Positions 1 through 7,829 of a stretch of 11,835 nt of DNA are shown in pieces. Position 1 is the stretch's first letter. Each line of letters starts with the position of its first letter. A program made the translations under genes and the position numbers. Origin of the DNA: DUZB01 sp964407525 (GTDB lineage Bacteria; Desulfobacterota; DSM-4660; Desulfatiglandales; Desulfatiglandaceae); NCBI GenBank assembly GCA_964407525.1, contig CAYOWC010000143.1:1-11835 (forward strand). Direction: 5' to 3'. The notes under the pieces are model-generated. The model was not told the DNA's origin. It was given only the letters and a program-made list of their open reading frames with translations, and did no database searches.

Positions 1-67
1 TTCACCTCAAAATTGGACACCCGATGGATTTGAATAGGCAATGTGTTGATTTCATATGCTTATTTTC

Positions 68-99
68 CAACTCAACAACTCGACCACTTAACTATTTGA
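68..99. repeat. Degenerate 8-bp tandem repeat, four units
   Basis: Four consecutive octamers can be read: CAACTCAA, CAACTCGA, CCACTTAA and CTATTTGA. The period is exactly 8 and the consensus is roughly CAACTCRA, decaying towards the 3' end. The array lies in the non-coding stretch before the first gene. Its period differs from the 7-bp arrays elsewhere in the window, so it is either a separate repeat family or an old, diverged array. The rest of 1-140 shows nothing I can name. Confidence 0.5.
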
Positions 100-140
100 C
101 GAGGCCTGAAGTAACTGCAGATTTACCAATGGATCCTGAA

Positions 141-161
141 AATCTGCGTTCATCTACGTCC
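141..161. repeat. 10-bp period repeat (AATCTGCGTY type), copy near the first gene
   Basis: Two decamer units, AATCTGCGTT and CATCTACGTC, sit just upstream of the GTG start at 180. The block matches 18 of 21 bases of the block at 7809-7829 at the end of arnC, in the same orientation. The two sites are more than 7 kb apart, so this is a dispersed intergenic repeat and not local duplication. The reverse complement reads as CGCAGAT-type units. Confidence 0.6.
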
Positions 162-179
162 CATTAGCAGGAATGGTTC

Positions 180-2018
180 GTGAAACTTTCCAAATCCCAA
201 AATGATATGAATAAGAAACACACCCATTCCAACAAGATCATGACACTCATGGTGCTTGTTGCCGCCACGATTGTCTTTTTTGCCGGACTAGGGGCTTACC
301 CGTTACTGGATCCCGATGAAGGTCGGTATGCGGAAATTCCGCGGGAGATGATCGAGAGCGGGGATTATATTACTCCGCGCCTCAATTATGTGAAATATTA
401 CGAAAAGCCACCTCTTTATTACTGGATAACAGCTGGATCCCTACTCCTTTTCGGTCAAAATGAACTGGCCGTGCGAGCCGTTCCAGCTATTGCAGGGTGC
501 CTCACAGTCCTGCTCATCATGGGGCTTGGAAGACGCCTATTTGGTGGGAACACAGGTCCAATGGCCGGCTGGATCTATACAACAAGCATCATTCCTGTCA
601 TCATGGCCCGCATGCCCGTCATTGATGGCGTTTTCGGCCTCTTTCTCACAGCTACCTGGGCAACCTGGTGGTTGGGATATGATACCGGTACAAAGAGGAA
701 AAAGACCTGGTATGTCGTTGCATGGGGGTGTATGGGACTGGCCACCATGACAAAGGGCATTGCAGCCATTGCACTGACCGCCGTAATTATTTTCCCTTTT
801 ATTTTTCTAAGACGCGATTGGAAAGCTCTGAAAGATATGGCCTGGATTCCGGGGATCCTTCTTTTTGCCGCCATAGTGCTCCCCTGGCATATTGCAGCGG
901 CTCTTCGTGACCCCCAGTTCGTGCATTTCTATATCGTCGTCCAACATTTCCAACGAATATCAGGGCAGGAACACGCCAGTCCGTTCTGGTTTTTCCCGGC
1001 GATCCTGCCCTTCGGCCTGCTTTGTTGGACAGCCCTGCTATTCCCTGCGTCGGTGAAGGCATTCAAGTTGGCTTTCAGTGCAATCAAAATTTTCCCCAGT
1101 GTCCGCAAGAGAAAAGGAAATGAGGACGTTGCCCCTCGAGGTTCGAAGAATCCCAAAACAGAAATAGAATCCAGTAAAATGCTTTTCCTGCTCATCTGGG
1201 CCCTGGCCGTCCCCGGATTGTTCAGCTTGAGCACCTGCAAACTGGTTCCCTATATCCTTCCTGCCTACCCGGCCATGGCCCTGTTTCTTTCTTACTACCT
1301 TTCGAGAGGCGGACTCAAAAACCGTTCAACCAGGTGGTGCAGCGCCATCATGGCAGGACTGCTTCTAGTAGCCATCCCTGTAGTTTTCCATTTTTCTCGA
1401 ATTCAAGACACCATGCCTGCAGAAGCGGTACGGGGGCCCTTACATGCAGCACTGTGGGGACTTGGATCTGGAAGCGTTTTACTGATCCTTGCTATTTTCA
1501 AAAGGCGTTTCATACCATTAGCCACCGGACTCGTACTCGTTGCTTTGCTCCCTTCCGCCATTTTATCGGTTCCCGCAGTGGCCAACCACCGAAAAACAGG
1601 AGGGTTCATCAAGGCCATGTCAGCCCCTCTCCCTCCGGAAGTGAATATCGCCGAATGGAGCAATTATGATCAGTCCCTGAGTTTTTACACCAATCGAAGA
1701 ATCATCCTTATCGACGAAATCGACGAACTGGCTTTTGGAAAATCGCTTGAAGCACCCTCCGGGTTCTTTCTCAAGGGGGCAAAAAGTCTGAAACGGCTGG
1801 CCGGCGAAGGTCCTTTCCTCGTCAACCTGCGCCCAGAGGCATGGCCCCGTGTCAAGAAATGGGGGATACTGCACCCGGTTGCAGTCAACAGCACCAATGT
1901 CATGGTTGGCAACGACGAATTTTTTCGCATCACAGGCCTGGTGCCCTGGCCCGATGACAGCAACATTGAAAGGCCCCTTTTGCTGCTGCCAAGAACATCC
2001 AACACCCAAAACAGGTAG
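180..2018 (+). CDS. ArnT-like polytopic glycosyltransferase (GT83/PMT_2 type)
   Basis: Predicted inner-membrane glycosyltransferase that would use a polyprenyl-phosphate sugar donor at the periplasmic face. The 612-residue product has many hydrophobic segments. Its first periplasmic loop carries the family signature DPDEGRYAEIPREM (residues 44-57) followed by YYEKP (73-77), closely matching arnT at 3147-4796. The start is GTG, supported by AGGA seven bases upstream (169-172); ATG codons at 207 and 240 are alternatives without a clear ribosome site. At 612 residues it is longer than typical ArnT (about 550). Part of the excess is a charged Lys/Arg/Glu-rich stretch around residues 305-335 between membrane segments. 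It precedes lptG on the same strand by 43 bp, so co-transcription is plausible. The acceptor cannot be read from sequence: lipid A, core LPS or another polymer are all possible, so no gene symbol is given. Confidence 0.88.
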   Translation: MKLSKSQNDMNKKHTHSNKIMTLMVLVAATIVFFAGLGAYPLLDPDEGRYAEIPREMIESGDYITPRLNYVKYYEKPPLYYWITAGSLLLFGQNELAVRAVPAIAGCLTVLLIMGLGRRLFGGNTGPMAGWIYTTSIIPVIMARMPVIDGVFGLFLTATWATWWLGYDTGTKRKKTWYVVAWGCMGLATMTKGIAAIALTAVIIFPFIFLRRDWKALKDMAWIPGILLFAAIVLPWHIAAALRDPQFVHFYIVVQHFQRISGQEHASPFWFFPAILPFGLLCWTALLFPASVKAFKLAFSAIKIFPSVRKRKGNEDVAPRGSKNPKTEIESSKMLFLLIWALAVPGLFSLSTCKLVPYILPAYPAMALFLSYYLSRGGLKNRSTRWCSAIMAGLLLVAIPVVFHFSRIQDTMPAEAVRGPLHAALWGLGSGSVLLILAIFKRRFIPLATGLVLVALLPSAILSVPAVANHRKTGGFIKAMSAPLPPEVNIAEWSNYDQSLSFYTNRRIILIDEIDELAFGKSLEAPSGFFLKGAKSLKRLAGEGPFLVNLRPEAWPRVKKWGILHPVAVNSTNVMVGNDEFFRITGLVPWPDDSNIERPLLLLPRTSNTQNR

Positions 2019-2019
2019 T

Positions 2020-2047
2020 CCTGAACCCTGAACCCTGAACCCTGAAA
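2020..2047. repeat. 7-bp tandem array, CCTGAAC x3 plus CCTGAAA
   Basis: Three perfect CCTGAAC units are followed by a fourth ending in A. The array begins two bases after the TAG stop of the ArnT-like gene and ends 14 bases before the lptG start. It thus fills most of the 43-bp gap, including part of the expected lptG leader. On the - strand it gives GGG runs separated by TTCA. The same heptamer appears in reverse orientation at 11516-11537. Confidence 0.9.
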
Positions 2048-2061
2048 TCATTTACCGCAAG

Positions 2062-3138
2062 ATGAACATTCTCTCAAAATATCTCACAAAAGAGTTTCTG
2101 AAACTCCTCATCCTGTGTCAGATCATTTTCATCTCTTTATATCTGATGATCGATCTTACGGGAGGCCTTGACGATTTCATGAAGGCCCATGCCCCCGTGT
2201 ATCTGATGTTTGCCTATTATGCCTACAAAATCCCCGCTGTTTCTGTTCAGATGCTTCCAGTATCAACCTTGACATCCGTCATTATTCTCTTTTGCGTACT
2301 GAAAAGGAACAACGAGATCATCGCTCTGAACGGCTGTGGAATCAGTCTCTGGAGGATTGCCCAGCCCATCATGGTCACCTCCTTCCTGCTCTCCCTTTCA
2401 TCTTTCTTCCTCTCGGAGACGGTTGTTCCCTATGCCAGTTCCCTGAGCAATGCCATTTGGAGAATTGATGTCAAGAAAGAAGAAACGAGCCGTTTCCATG
2501 GAAGGAATCATGTGTGGTACAGGGGAAAAAACTCCATTTACTGGATAAAACGGTTCAATGGAATTAAGATGGAGATGAACAACCCTACCTTCTATTTTTT
2601 CGACGATGCATTCAAACTTATCAGAAGAATAGACAGTCGCCGGGGAACCTGGATGAACGACTTCTGGCGATTAACCGATGGTATTCTTCAGGAAAGTGAA
2701 GAGGGAGGAGGTTTCAGTCTGAAGCGGTTTAAAAACATGGACCTGAAAATCCCTGAAAAACCGGAGGATTTCATAAGGGAAGAGAGGGAACCTGATGAAA
2801 TGGGTTACCGACAACTCAAACGTTTTGCGGATAAACTCCACCAGGAAGGATATGATGCCTCCAGGTATTTTGTGGAACTTCATATCAAAATAGCTTTCCC
2901 ATTCATTAGCCTGATCATGGCCCTCGTGGGAATCCCCGTTGCCCTCTGGAGGAGAAACATGGGTGCCCCGCTGGCTGTTTCCATTGGGATTGCACTCTGT
3001 TTTCTTTACCTTCTGGTCATGGGGTTATCGCGCACACTGGGTTTTGCAGGAGTCTTTCCTCCCATTCTTTCCGCATGGCTGGCCAACGCTCTTTTTCTTT
3101 TTCTTGGAATCTACCTGATGATCAATGCTAACAGGTAA
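2062..3138 (+). CDS. lptG: LPS export ABC transporter permease LptG (LptF/LptG family)
   Basis: Inner-membrane permease of the LptB2FG complex, which extracts LPS from the outer leaflet of the inner membrane and passes it to LptC/LptA. At 358 residues it is close to the E. coli LptG length. The family layout is visible: TM1 near residues 13-32, TM2 near 55-80, a cytoplasmic coupling segment with KRNNEIIALNGCGIS (81-95), TM3 near 98-118, a soluble periplasmic domain (about 120-260), then TM4-TM6 near 269-295, 300-322 and 332-354. The VELHIKIAFPFISLIMALVG stretch at TM4 favours LptG, but LptF is a close paralogue and cannot be fully excluded. Its usual partner lptF is not in the window. The ATG is preceded only by a weak purine stretch (GCAAG), so initiation may depend on translation of the upstream gene. 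It converges with arnT, with 8 bp between the stop codons. Confidence 0.87.
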   Translation: MNILSKYLTKEFLKLLILCQIIFISLYLMIDLTGGLDDFMKAHAPVYLMFAYYAYKIPAVSVQMLPVSTLTSVIILFCVLKRNNEIIALNGCGISLWRIAQPIMVTSFLLSLSSFFLSETVVPYASSLSNAIWRIDVKKEETSRFHGRNHVWYRGKNSIYWIKRFNGIKMEMNNPTFYFFDDAFKLIRRIDSRRGTWMNDFWRLTDGILQESEEGGGFSLKRFKNMDLKIPEKPEDFIREEREPDEMGYRQLKRFADKLHQEGYDASRYFVELHIKIAFPFISLIMALVGIPVALWRRNMGAPLAVSIGIALCFLYLLVMGLSRTLGFAGVFPPILSAWLANALFLFLGIYLMINANR

Positions 3139-3146
3139 GGCACCTA

Positions 3147-4796
3147 TCAATACACCGCAAAAATAAAACAGTGATCGGTATCCTCATAGATCGGAGGGGG
3201 CAAACGATCTTTATATCTCAGATAGTGCTTCTTGAGCAGGGCAAGTATCACCGGGCGTTTCCCAGCGTTGTCCTGTATCAGTTTTTTCAACGCATCAACA
3301 CCCAGAAGTTTTCCCGGTTTTGAATCATCATGTCGTAATCCGTAGGTAAGTTCACCGCCCCTCTCCAACAATTTCACGTCATCCCGCTTGAAGAACCAGC
3401 AGACCGCATGAACCACATTGTCATTAGAAACAAGAATGGCATCGGGCGTAACCCGGGATAGATTGCGATTGAAAAGTCTTCCAGGCGCCCTCCCGTCCAT
3501 AGCATTGTCGGGAATGGCAAAAATCGAGAGGGATAAAACGACCAGGAAACCTGCACAGTAAAGGGCCAGTTTTCTCATGATACCCTTCGCCTTGGTTGAC
3601 CATATCATCAAAATCATCCATGAAAAGGCCCCCAGAGAGGCCGGCAACCATTTGATCTCCTCGTCCGTATCATAAACTCTGATTACCTCATGAAAGCCGG
3701 TCCCGGAGACCAGAAAGAACAGACCCCCAAGACCAGCCAGAATGGCCAACACCCAGGCAACAACCGAAAAGGCCCGGTTTTTTCCAGCCTCAAAGTATGC
3801 GATAAGACCGATGGAAAAAATGATAGCGAGAGGAGGAAAGCACGGCAGGATATACGGGATAAGCTTACCACTGCAGACTGAAAAAAAGAGGAAAGGAAAA
3901 AAGAACCAGCAAAGGGCAAAACGTATGAGTGGTTTTTTTATTTCGAATTTGAGAATCATGGGAATAGCGGCCACACCCTGCACCACCCATGGCAGCCCCC
4001 CCCCGATGAGGACAGGCAAAAAATACCAGAAAGGCTTCGGATGCTGTCCACTGATGGGGTTCAGAAATCTTGCAATATGTTCCGTCCAGAAAAAATAGTT
4101 CCAGAAATCCCCTTCACGAAAGTGAATCATCAAGCACCACGGTAAAGCCACCAGAAAGGCCGTCAACATGGGGATCCACGGAATTTTGAACAGGTCCTTG
4201 AAACGGCCTTCCCAGAGCATGAACGGTACAACCGCCAGCACGGGCACGGCAAAAGCCAGGAATCCCTTCGTGAGAAAGGCCAGTCCGCAAAAAACTCCCA
4301 TAAAGGCCAGGAAAAGGTTTTTCCGGCGCTTACTTCCCGCCATATGGGCAAAGAAAAAACAGACCAGGGCCCCGGTCAGAAGCATGGAAAGCAGACTGTC
4401 CAAAATGGTGATATGTCCGACAGCCAGGACCAGAGGACAGGTCAAAAATATGGCCGGAGCCAGAACCGCAGCTGGTTCCCGGTCTGAAAATCTGCGCACC
4501 AGCAGGTAAATCATGAGGGCGGAAAAACCCACGGACAGGGCTGATGGTAGCCGCAGGGCAAAGGGATTCTCGCCAAACACGGTCATTGAAACAGCATTCA
4601 TCCAATATCCCAATACCGGCTTTTCAAAATACTTCAACCCGTTGAGACGTGGAACCACCCAGTCCCCCGAGACCAACATCTCTCTCGGGATCTCCCCATA
4701 CCGGGCCTCGTCCGGAATAGCCAGGGGACTGATGCCAAGAGAAAAAATATAGAGGGGAAAAAAAATGACGATAAGTGCAATGGAAGCTTTTTTCAT
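3147..4796 (-). CDS. arnT: ArnT, undecaprenyl phosphate-L-Ara4N:lipid A transferase
   Basis: Last enzyme of the pathway: transfers L-Ara4N from undecaprenyl phosphate to lipid A phosphate at the periplasmic face, lowering surface negative charge. The product has 549 residues, the standard ArnT length, with a long run of membrane helices and a soluble C-terminal part from about residue 430. Visible signatures are PDEARYGEIPREM (28-40) in the first periplasmic loop, KYFEKP (55-60), TKGFLAFAVPVL, and FWNYFFWTEHI, which closely resembles the enterobacterial FWHYFFWVEHI. The ATG overlaps the arnD stop in a 4-nt ATGA, so translation is probably coupled. It is the last gene of the operon: arnE and arnF, which follow arnT in enterobacteria, are absent and the opposing lptG gene ends 8 bp downstream. 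I see no intrinsic terminator at this end. Confidence 0.94.
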   Translation of the reverse strand: MKKASIALIVIFFPLYIFSLGISPLAIPDEARYGEIPREMLVSGDWVVPRLNGLKYFEKPVLGYWMNAVSMTVFGENPFALRLPSALSVGFSALMIYLLVRRFSDREPAAVLAPAIFLTCPLVLAVGHITILDSLLSMLLTGALVCFFFAHMAGSKRRKNLFLAFMGVFCGLAFLTKGFLAFAVPVLAVVPFMLWEGRFKDLFKIPWIPMLTAFLVALPWCLMIHFREGDFWNYFFWTEHIARFLNPISGQHPKPFWYFLPVLIGGGLPWVVQGVAAIPMILKFEIKKPLIRFALCWFFFPFLFFSVCSGKLIPYILPCFPPLAIIFSIGLIAYFEAGKNRAFSVVAWVLAILAGLGGLFFLVSGTGFHEVIRVYDTDEEIKWLPASLGAFSWMILMIWSTKAKGIMRKLALYCAGFLVVLSLSIFAIPDNAMDGRAPGRLFNRNLSRVTPDAILVSNDNVVHAVCWFFKRDDVKLLERGGELTYGLRHDDSKPGKLLGVDALKKLIQDNAGKRPVILALLKKHYLRYKDRLPPPIYEDTDHCFIFAVY

Positions 4797-5704
4797 GGAA
4801 TGGCTCTCTTAGTACCAATTAGGTCTCCCTGGCAGGCAACCCATCCTTCCCTGCCAGGAAAACTCTTCGGAACAATGGGAGCACAGTCAATTTCAGGGGA
4901 GTCATCCAAAAGCTTTCCAAGGGGAACGAATGAGATCCCTTTCAAAGCTGCTTCCTCGAGAAACCGGCCAAATAGACCGAGACGGGCCATGCCCTCCACC
5001 TCGGCGTGGATGGTAAGGACATTAAGTTTTTCCGGCCTGAACATGTCCAGCAGAACCTGGTTGTAATTTTCGTCGGACACCCGGTTTCGGCCAATCAGTT
5101 CATCATAAGTAGGAAGGGTGACAGGAATCTGGGGTTGTGAAGACGTTTTCCCTTCCACAAGCGGATAAAAAATAGAATCCCCCCTGCAGTCACTGTTGTA
5201 GACGAACGGAAAATGCTCTTTTTCCAGCGTGACAAGATCGTTGCACTTCCATCCGGGAACCGCCGAACAGGAAGGTGGCCGGCCGGCAATTCCAGAGAGT
5301 ATTTCTATTCCCTTCCGGAGGGAACCGGAAACTGTCTTGCCGTGCATGCCATCGATTCCCACCTGCCACCCATGATGGTCCCAGGCATGCAGGCCGATTT
5401 CATGCCCCTCATCCCGAACCGCACGAATGATATGGCCGAGTCTTTTTCCAATAACCGGCCCCGGCCACAGTGTCCCTCTCACGAGGATATCCCACCCATA
5501 GAGGTTGGAAGCTTTCGTCCTGAGCATTTTCCCTAAGAATTGAGGACGCAGAAGCCGCAGCAGATGCCTCCCCATATTGTCCGGCCCCACAGAAAAGAAG
5601 AAGGAAGCCTTCACACGGTGTTCAGAGAGGAGCCTGCACAGCTGTGGCACACCATATTTCGTTCCACGATACGTGTCGACATCGACCCTCAGGCCTGCTC
5701 GCAT
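4793..5704 (-). CDS. arnD: ArnD, 4-deoxy-4-formamido-L-arabinose-phosphoundecaprenol deformylase
   Basis: Removes the formyl group from undecaprenyl-phosphate-L-Ara4FN, giving the donor used by ArnT. It belongs to the NodB/polysaccharide deacetylase fold. The 303-residue product keeps the likely metal and catalytic features: DVD at 8-10, HAWDHH at 106-111, and TIHAEVEG at 231-238. It also has the ArnD-specific FSVGPDNMGRHL, LYGWDIL, YNSDCRG and QIPVTLPTYDE motifs, which set it apart from generic deacetylases. The ATG overlaps the end of arnA by 16 nt. GGGGAG lies eight bases upstream, inside arnA, and supports this start. The stop overlaps the arnT start by 4 nt. No signal peptide is seen, consistent with action on a lipid-linked substrate at the membrane. 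Confidence 0.95.
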   Translation of the reverse strand: MRAGLRVDVDTYRGTKYGVPQLCRLLSEHRVKASFFFSVGPDNMGRHLLRLLRPQFLGKMLRTKASNLYGWDILVRGTLWPGPVIGKRLGHIIRAVRDEGHEIGLHAWDHHGWQVGIDGMHGKTVSGSLRKGIEILSGIAGRPPSCSAVPGWKCNDLVTLEKEHFPFVYNSDCRGDSIFYPLVEGKTSSQPQIPVTLPTYDELIGRNRVSDENYNQVLLDMFRPEKLNVLTIHAEVEGMARLGLFGRFLEEAALKGISFVPLGKLLDDSPEIDCAPIVPKSFPGREGWVACQGDLIGTKRAIP

Positions 5705-7695
5705 ACCTCAAACTCCCCTGACCGCAGGGCCTCCCGCAGAAAAAAGTCCAGCGTTTCCCGCACCGACTGTTCAAGGCCGATGGAAGGCGCCCAGTCAACT
5801 AACCGGCCGGCATTTTGAATACTCGGTTTTCGGTGCTCCATGTCCTGATACCCTTCCCCGTAATAGGATCGGCTTTCCACTTCCCGGAACCCTGCAAAGG
5901 GAGGGAATTTGGAACGGAGGGGATGTTTCTCGAACTCGGACACTAACAGTTCCCCCAATTGTCGGATGCTGGCCTCGTTTTCGGGATTCCCGATATTGAT
6001 GATCTGCCCGTCACAAGCCCCCTTTTTGTTTTCAATAATCCTGTACAGACATTCCACCCCGTCTGAAACATCGGTAAAGCAACGCTTCTGATTTCCGGAA
6101 TCAATGAGCTGAATAGGAGTGCCTTCCACGAGATTGAGGATCAGTTGGGTAATGGCCCGGGAACTACCGATACGGGCTGAGGAAAGGCTGTCCAATCTGG
6201 GACCGACCCAGTTGAACGGTCTGAAGAGGGTGAATTTCAGAGCTTCCTGCTGCCCGTAGGCCCAGATGACCCTATCCAATAACTGCTTACAGCAGGAATA
6301 GATCCAGCGCTGCATGCGAATGGGTCCCAGTATCAGGCTGGAGTGATCTTCGTCGAAGTTTTCCTCGTCGCACATTCCATAGACCTCGGAGGTGGACGGG
6401 AAAATAATCCGTTTCCCGTACTTGACACAGTATCGCACCACCCGCAGGTTCTCTTCAAAGTCCAATTCAAAGACCCGCAGGGGATTTCGCGTATATTCAA
6501 TGGGTGTAGCAATGGCCACCAGTGGGATAATGATGTCGCATTTTCGAATGTGGTATTCAATCCATTCACGGTGAATCGAAATATCACCTTCGGCAAAATG
6601 AAATCCGGGACGATCCAGGAGACGTTCAATATAATCGGAGCGAAGGTCCATTCCGTGCACTTCATAATTTCCACTGTCAAGGAGTCTCTCACTCAGAGCA
6701 TTTCCAATAAACCCGTCAACCCCTAAAATCAGCACACTCTTTTTTCTTCTCGTCTTGATCTCAGTGCTGACACACGGCCCGAATCGAATACCTTCCACCA
6801 GGTTGAGTTCGGAGGCGAGCTGTGATCCACTCATGAATATACCCCCTTCTCTCTCGCCGAAATCGACCCTGACGGTTCCTTTTCCACAGGCAATCACAAG
6901 GGGATCCACGGAAATAATTTCTCCTGGTTTTTTTCCGGTCTCCGTGTTTTCAACCTCGGAAACACTCCAGAAAAGGCATTTTCTATCCCCCACATGGGTA
7001 AAAGCCCCAGGGAAAGGGTCAGTTACGGCCCGGACAAGGTCTTTCACCTCCCCAGAGCTTCGGAACCAGTCGATTTCCCCATCCGCAGGACCGCGCCCTC
7101 CATAATAGGAAGCCTTTGCAGAGTCCTGGGGCTGACGGGGGGAGGAACCATTGAGGATTTGAGGTAGGATCTCGTCTAACATCCCCGACGTAGCTTCGGC
7201 TGCTTTTTCATGGAGGGTTTTTGCCGTATCGTTTCCGTCAATGGCAATCCTGCTCTGGCAGACGATATCCCCATCATCGGGCCGAGGGGTCATTTGATGA
7301 AGCGTCACACCCGTTTCTTTTTCGCCGTTTACAAGCACCCAGTTAATAGGGCATCGACCACGATAAGCTGGAAGAAGCGAGCCGTGCAGATTGAGGCAAC
7401 CCCCGGGCGGAATATCGAGAATGGGGGGCCCGATCATATTCCTATAATAGAAGGAAAAGAGAACATCCGGGTTCATCTCTTTCATTCTCTGTACCCAAAT
7501 GGGGTGGTTGATATCTTCCGGGGCGTACACGGGAATGTCATGGGCCGCTGCAAGTCTGGCAACGGATTCAAACCATATCTTTTCTTTCGGATCGTCGTTA
7601 TGGGTGAAAACAGCGGCAATCTCAAAACCGTTTCGAAGAAGGGCTTTGATACCGGTACAACCGATATTGTGATATGCAAGAGCAATGGCTTTCAT
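5689..7695 (-). CDS. arnA: ArnA, bifunctional UDP-Ara4N formyltransferase / UDP-glucuronate decarboxylase
   Basis: Two-domain cytoplasmic enzyme. The C-terminal domain oxidatively decarboxylates UDP-glucuronate to UDP-Ara4O; the N-terminal domain formylates UDP-L-Ara4N made by ArnB. The 668-residue length matches the fused form (E. coli, 660). The N-terminal half carries the formyltransferase triad N102, H104 (in LNLHGSLLPAYRGR) and D140. The C-terminal half has an NAD-binding GVDGFIG loop (about 325-331), S436/E437 in STSEVYG, Y466 and K470 of the YxxxK motif, and R622 in EHRKPS. All active-site residues I know for the family are present, so both activities should be intact. AGGA lies seven bases before the ATG. 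Unlike its neighbours it does not overlap the gene before it: 121 bp with repeats and a possible terminator separate it from arnC. Confidence 0.97.
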   Translation of the reverse strand: MKAIALAYHNIGCTGIKALLRNGFEIAAVFTHNDDPKEKIWFESVARLAAAHDIPVYAPEDINHPIWVQRMKEMNPDVLFSFYYRNMIGPPILDIPPGGCLNLHGSLLPAYRGRCPINWVLVNGEKETGVTLHQMTPRPDDGDIVCQSRIAIDGNDTAKTLHEKAAEATSGMLDEILPQILNGSSPRQPQDSAKASYYGGRGPADGEIDWFRSSGEVKDLVRAVTDPFPGAFTHVGDRKCLFWSVSEVENTETGKKPGEIISVDPLVIACGKGTVRVDFGEREGGIFMSGSQLASELNLVEGIRFGPCVSTEIKTRRKKSVLILGVDGFIGNALSERLLDSGNYEVHGMDLRSDYIERLLDRPGFHFAEGDISIHREWIEYHIRKCDIIIPLVAIATPIEYTRNPLRVFELDFEENLRVVRYCVKYGKRIIFPSTSEVYGMCDEENFDEDHSSLILGPIRMQRWIYSCCKQLLDRVIWAYGQQEALKFTLFRPFNWVGPRLDSLSSARIGSSRAITQLILNLVEGTPIQLIDSGNQKRCFTDVSDGVECLYRIIENKKGACDGQIINIGNPENEASIRQLGELLVSEFEKHPLRSKFPPFAGFREVESRSYYGEGYQDMEHRKPSIQNAGRLVDWAPSIGLEQSVRETLDFFLREALRSGEFEVCEQA

Positions 7696-7708
7696 GGTTA
7701 TTTCCTAT

Positions 7709-7731
7709 AAAAAAGATCTGTTCTCAGATCT
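7709..7731 (-). terminator. Possible intrinsic terminator or attenuator between arnC and arnA
   Basis: On the - strand the transcript from arnC would read AGATCTG, loop AGAA, CAGATCT, then a run of six or so T (U in RNA). The perfect 7-bp stem is at 7714-7731 and the T run reads into 7709. This is the layout of a Rho-independent terminator, although the stem is short and only moderately G+C-rich. It lies 14 bases before the arnA ATG, immediately ahead of its ribosome site, so it could reduce read-through into arnADT or mask nothing at all. Strength is uncertain. Confidence 0.45.
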
Positions 7732-7758
7732 GGTTAAGTGTTTAAACGGTTTGGGGAA

Positions 7759-7829
7759 CACAGATTTTCGCGGATAGCCGCAGAGAGATGATGACAAAAC
7801 ATCTTGGAAATCTGCGTCAATCTGCGTCC
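7759..7829. repeat. Head-to-head 10-bp period repeat element overlapping the arnC 3' end
   Basis: The left part holds three decamers of CGCAGATNNN type (CACAGATTTT, CGCGGATAGC, CGCAGAGAGA; 7759-7788). The right part holds two in the opposite orientation (AATCTGCGTC twice, 7809-7828). The element is therefore an imperfect inverted repeat with about 20 bp between the arms. The right arm runs into arnC and encodes its last three sense codons and the stop. A diverged copy of the right arm lies at 141-161. Confidence 0.6.

Noticed and set aside
1620..2051. 143-codon open frame on the - strand
   Set aside because: Antisense to the well-supported ArnT-like gene, and its first residues are the translated heptamer array.
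3132..3146. Possible bidirectional terminator between lptG and arnT (AGGT...ACCT)
   Set aside because: Only a 4-bp stem and no T run on either side.
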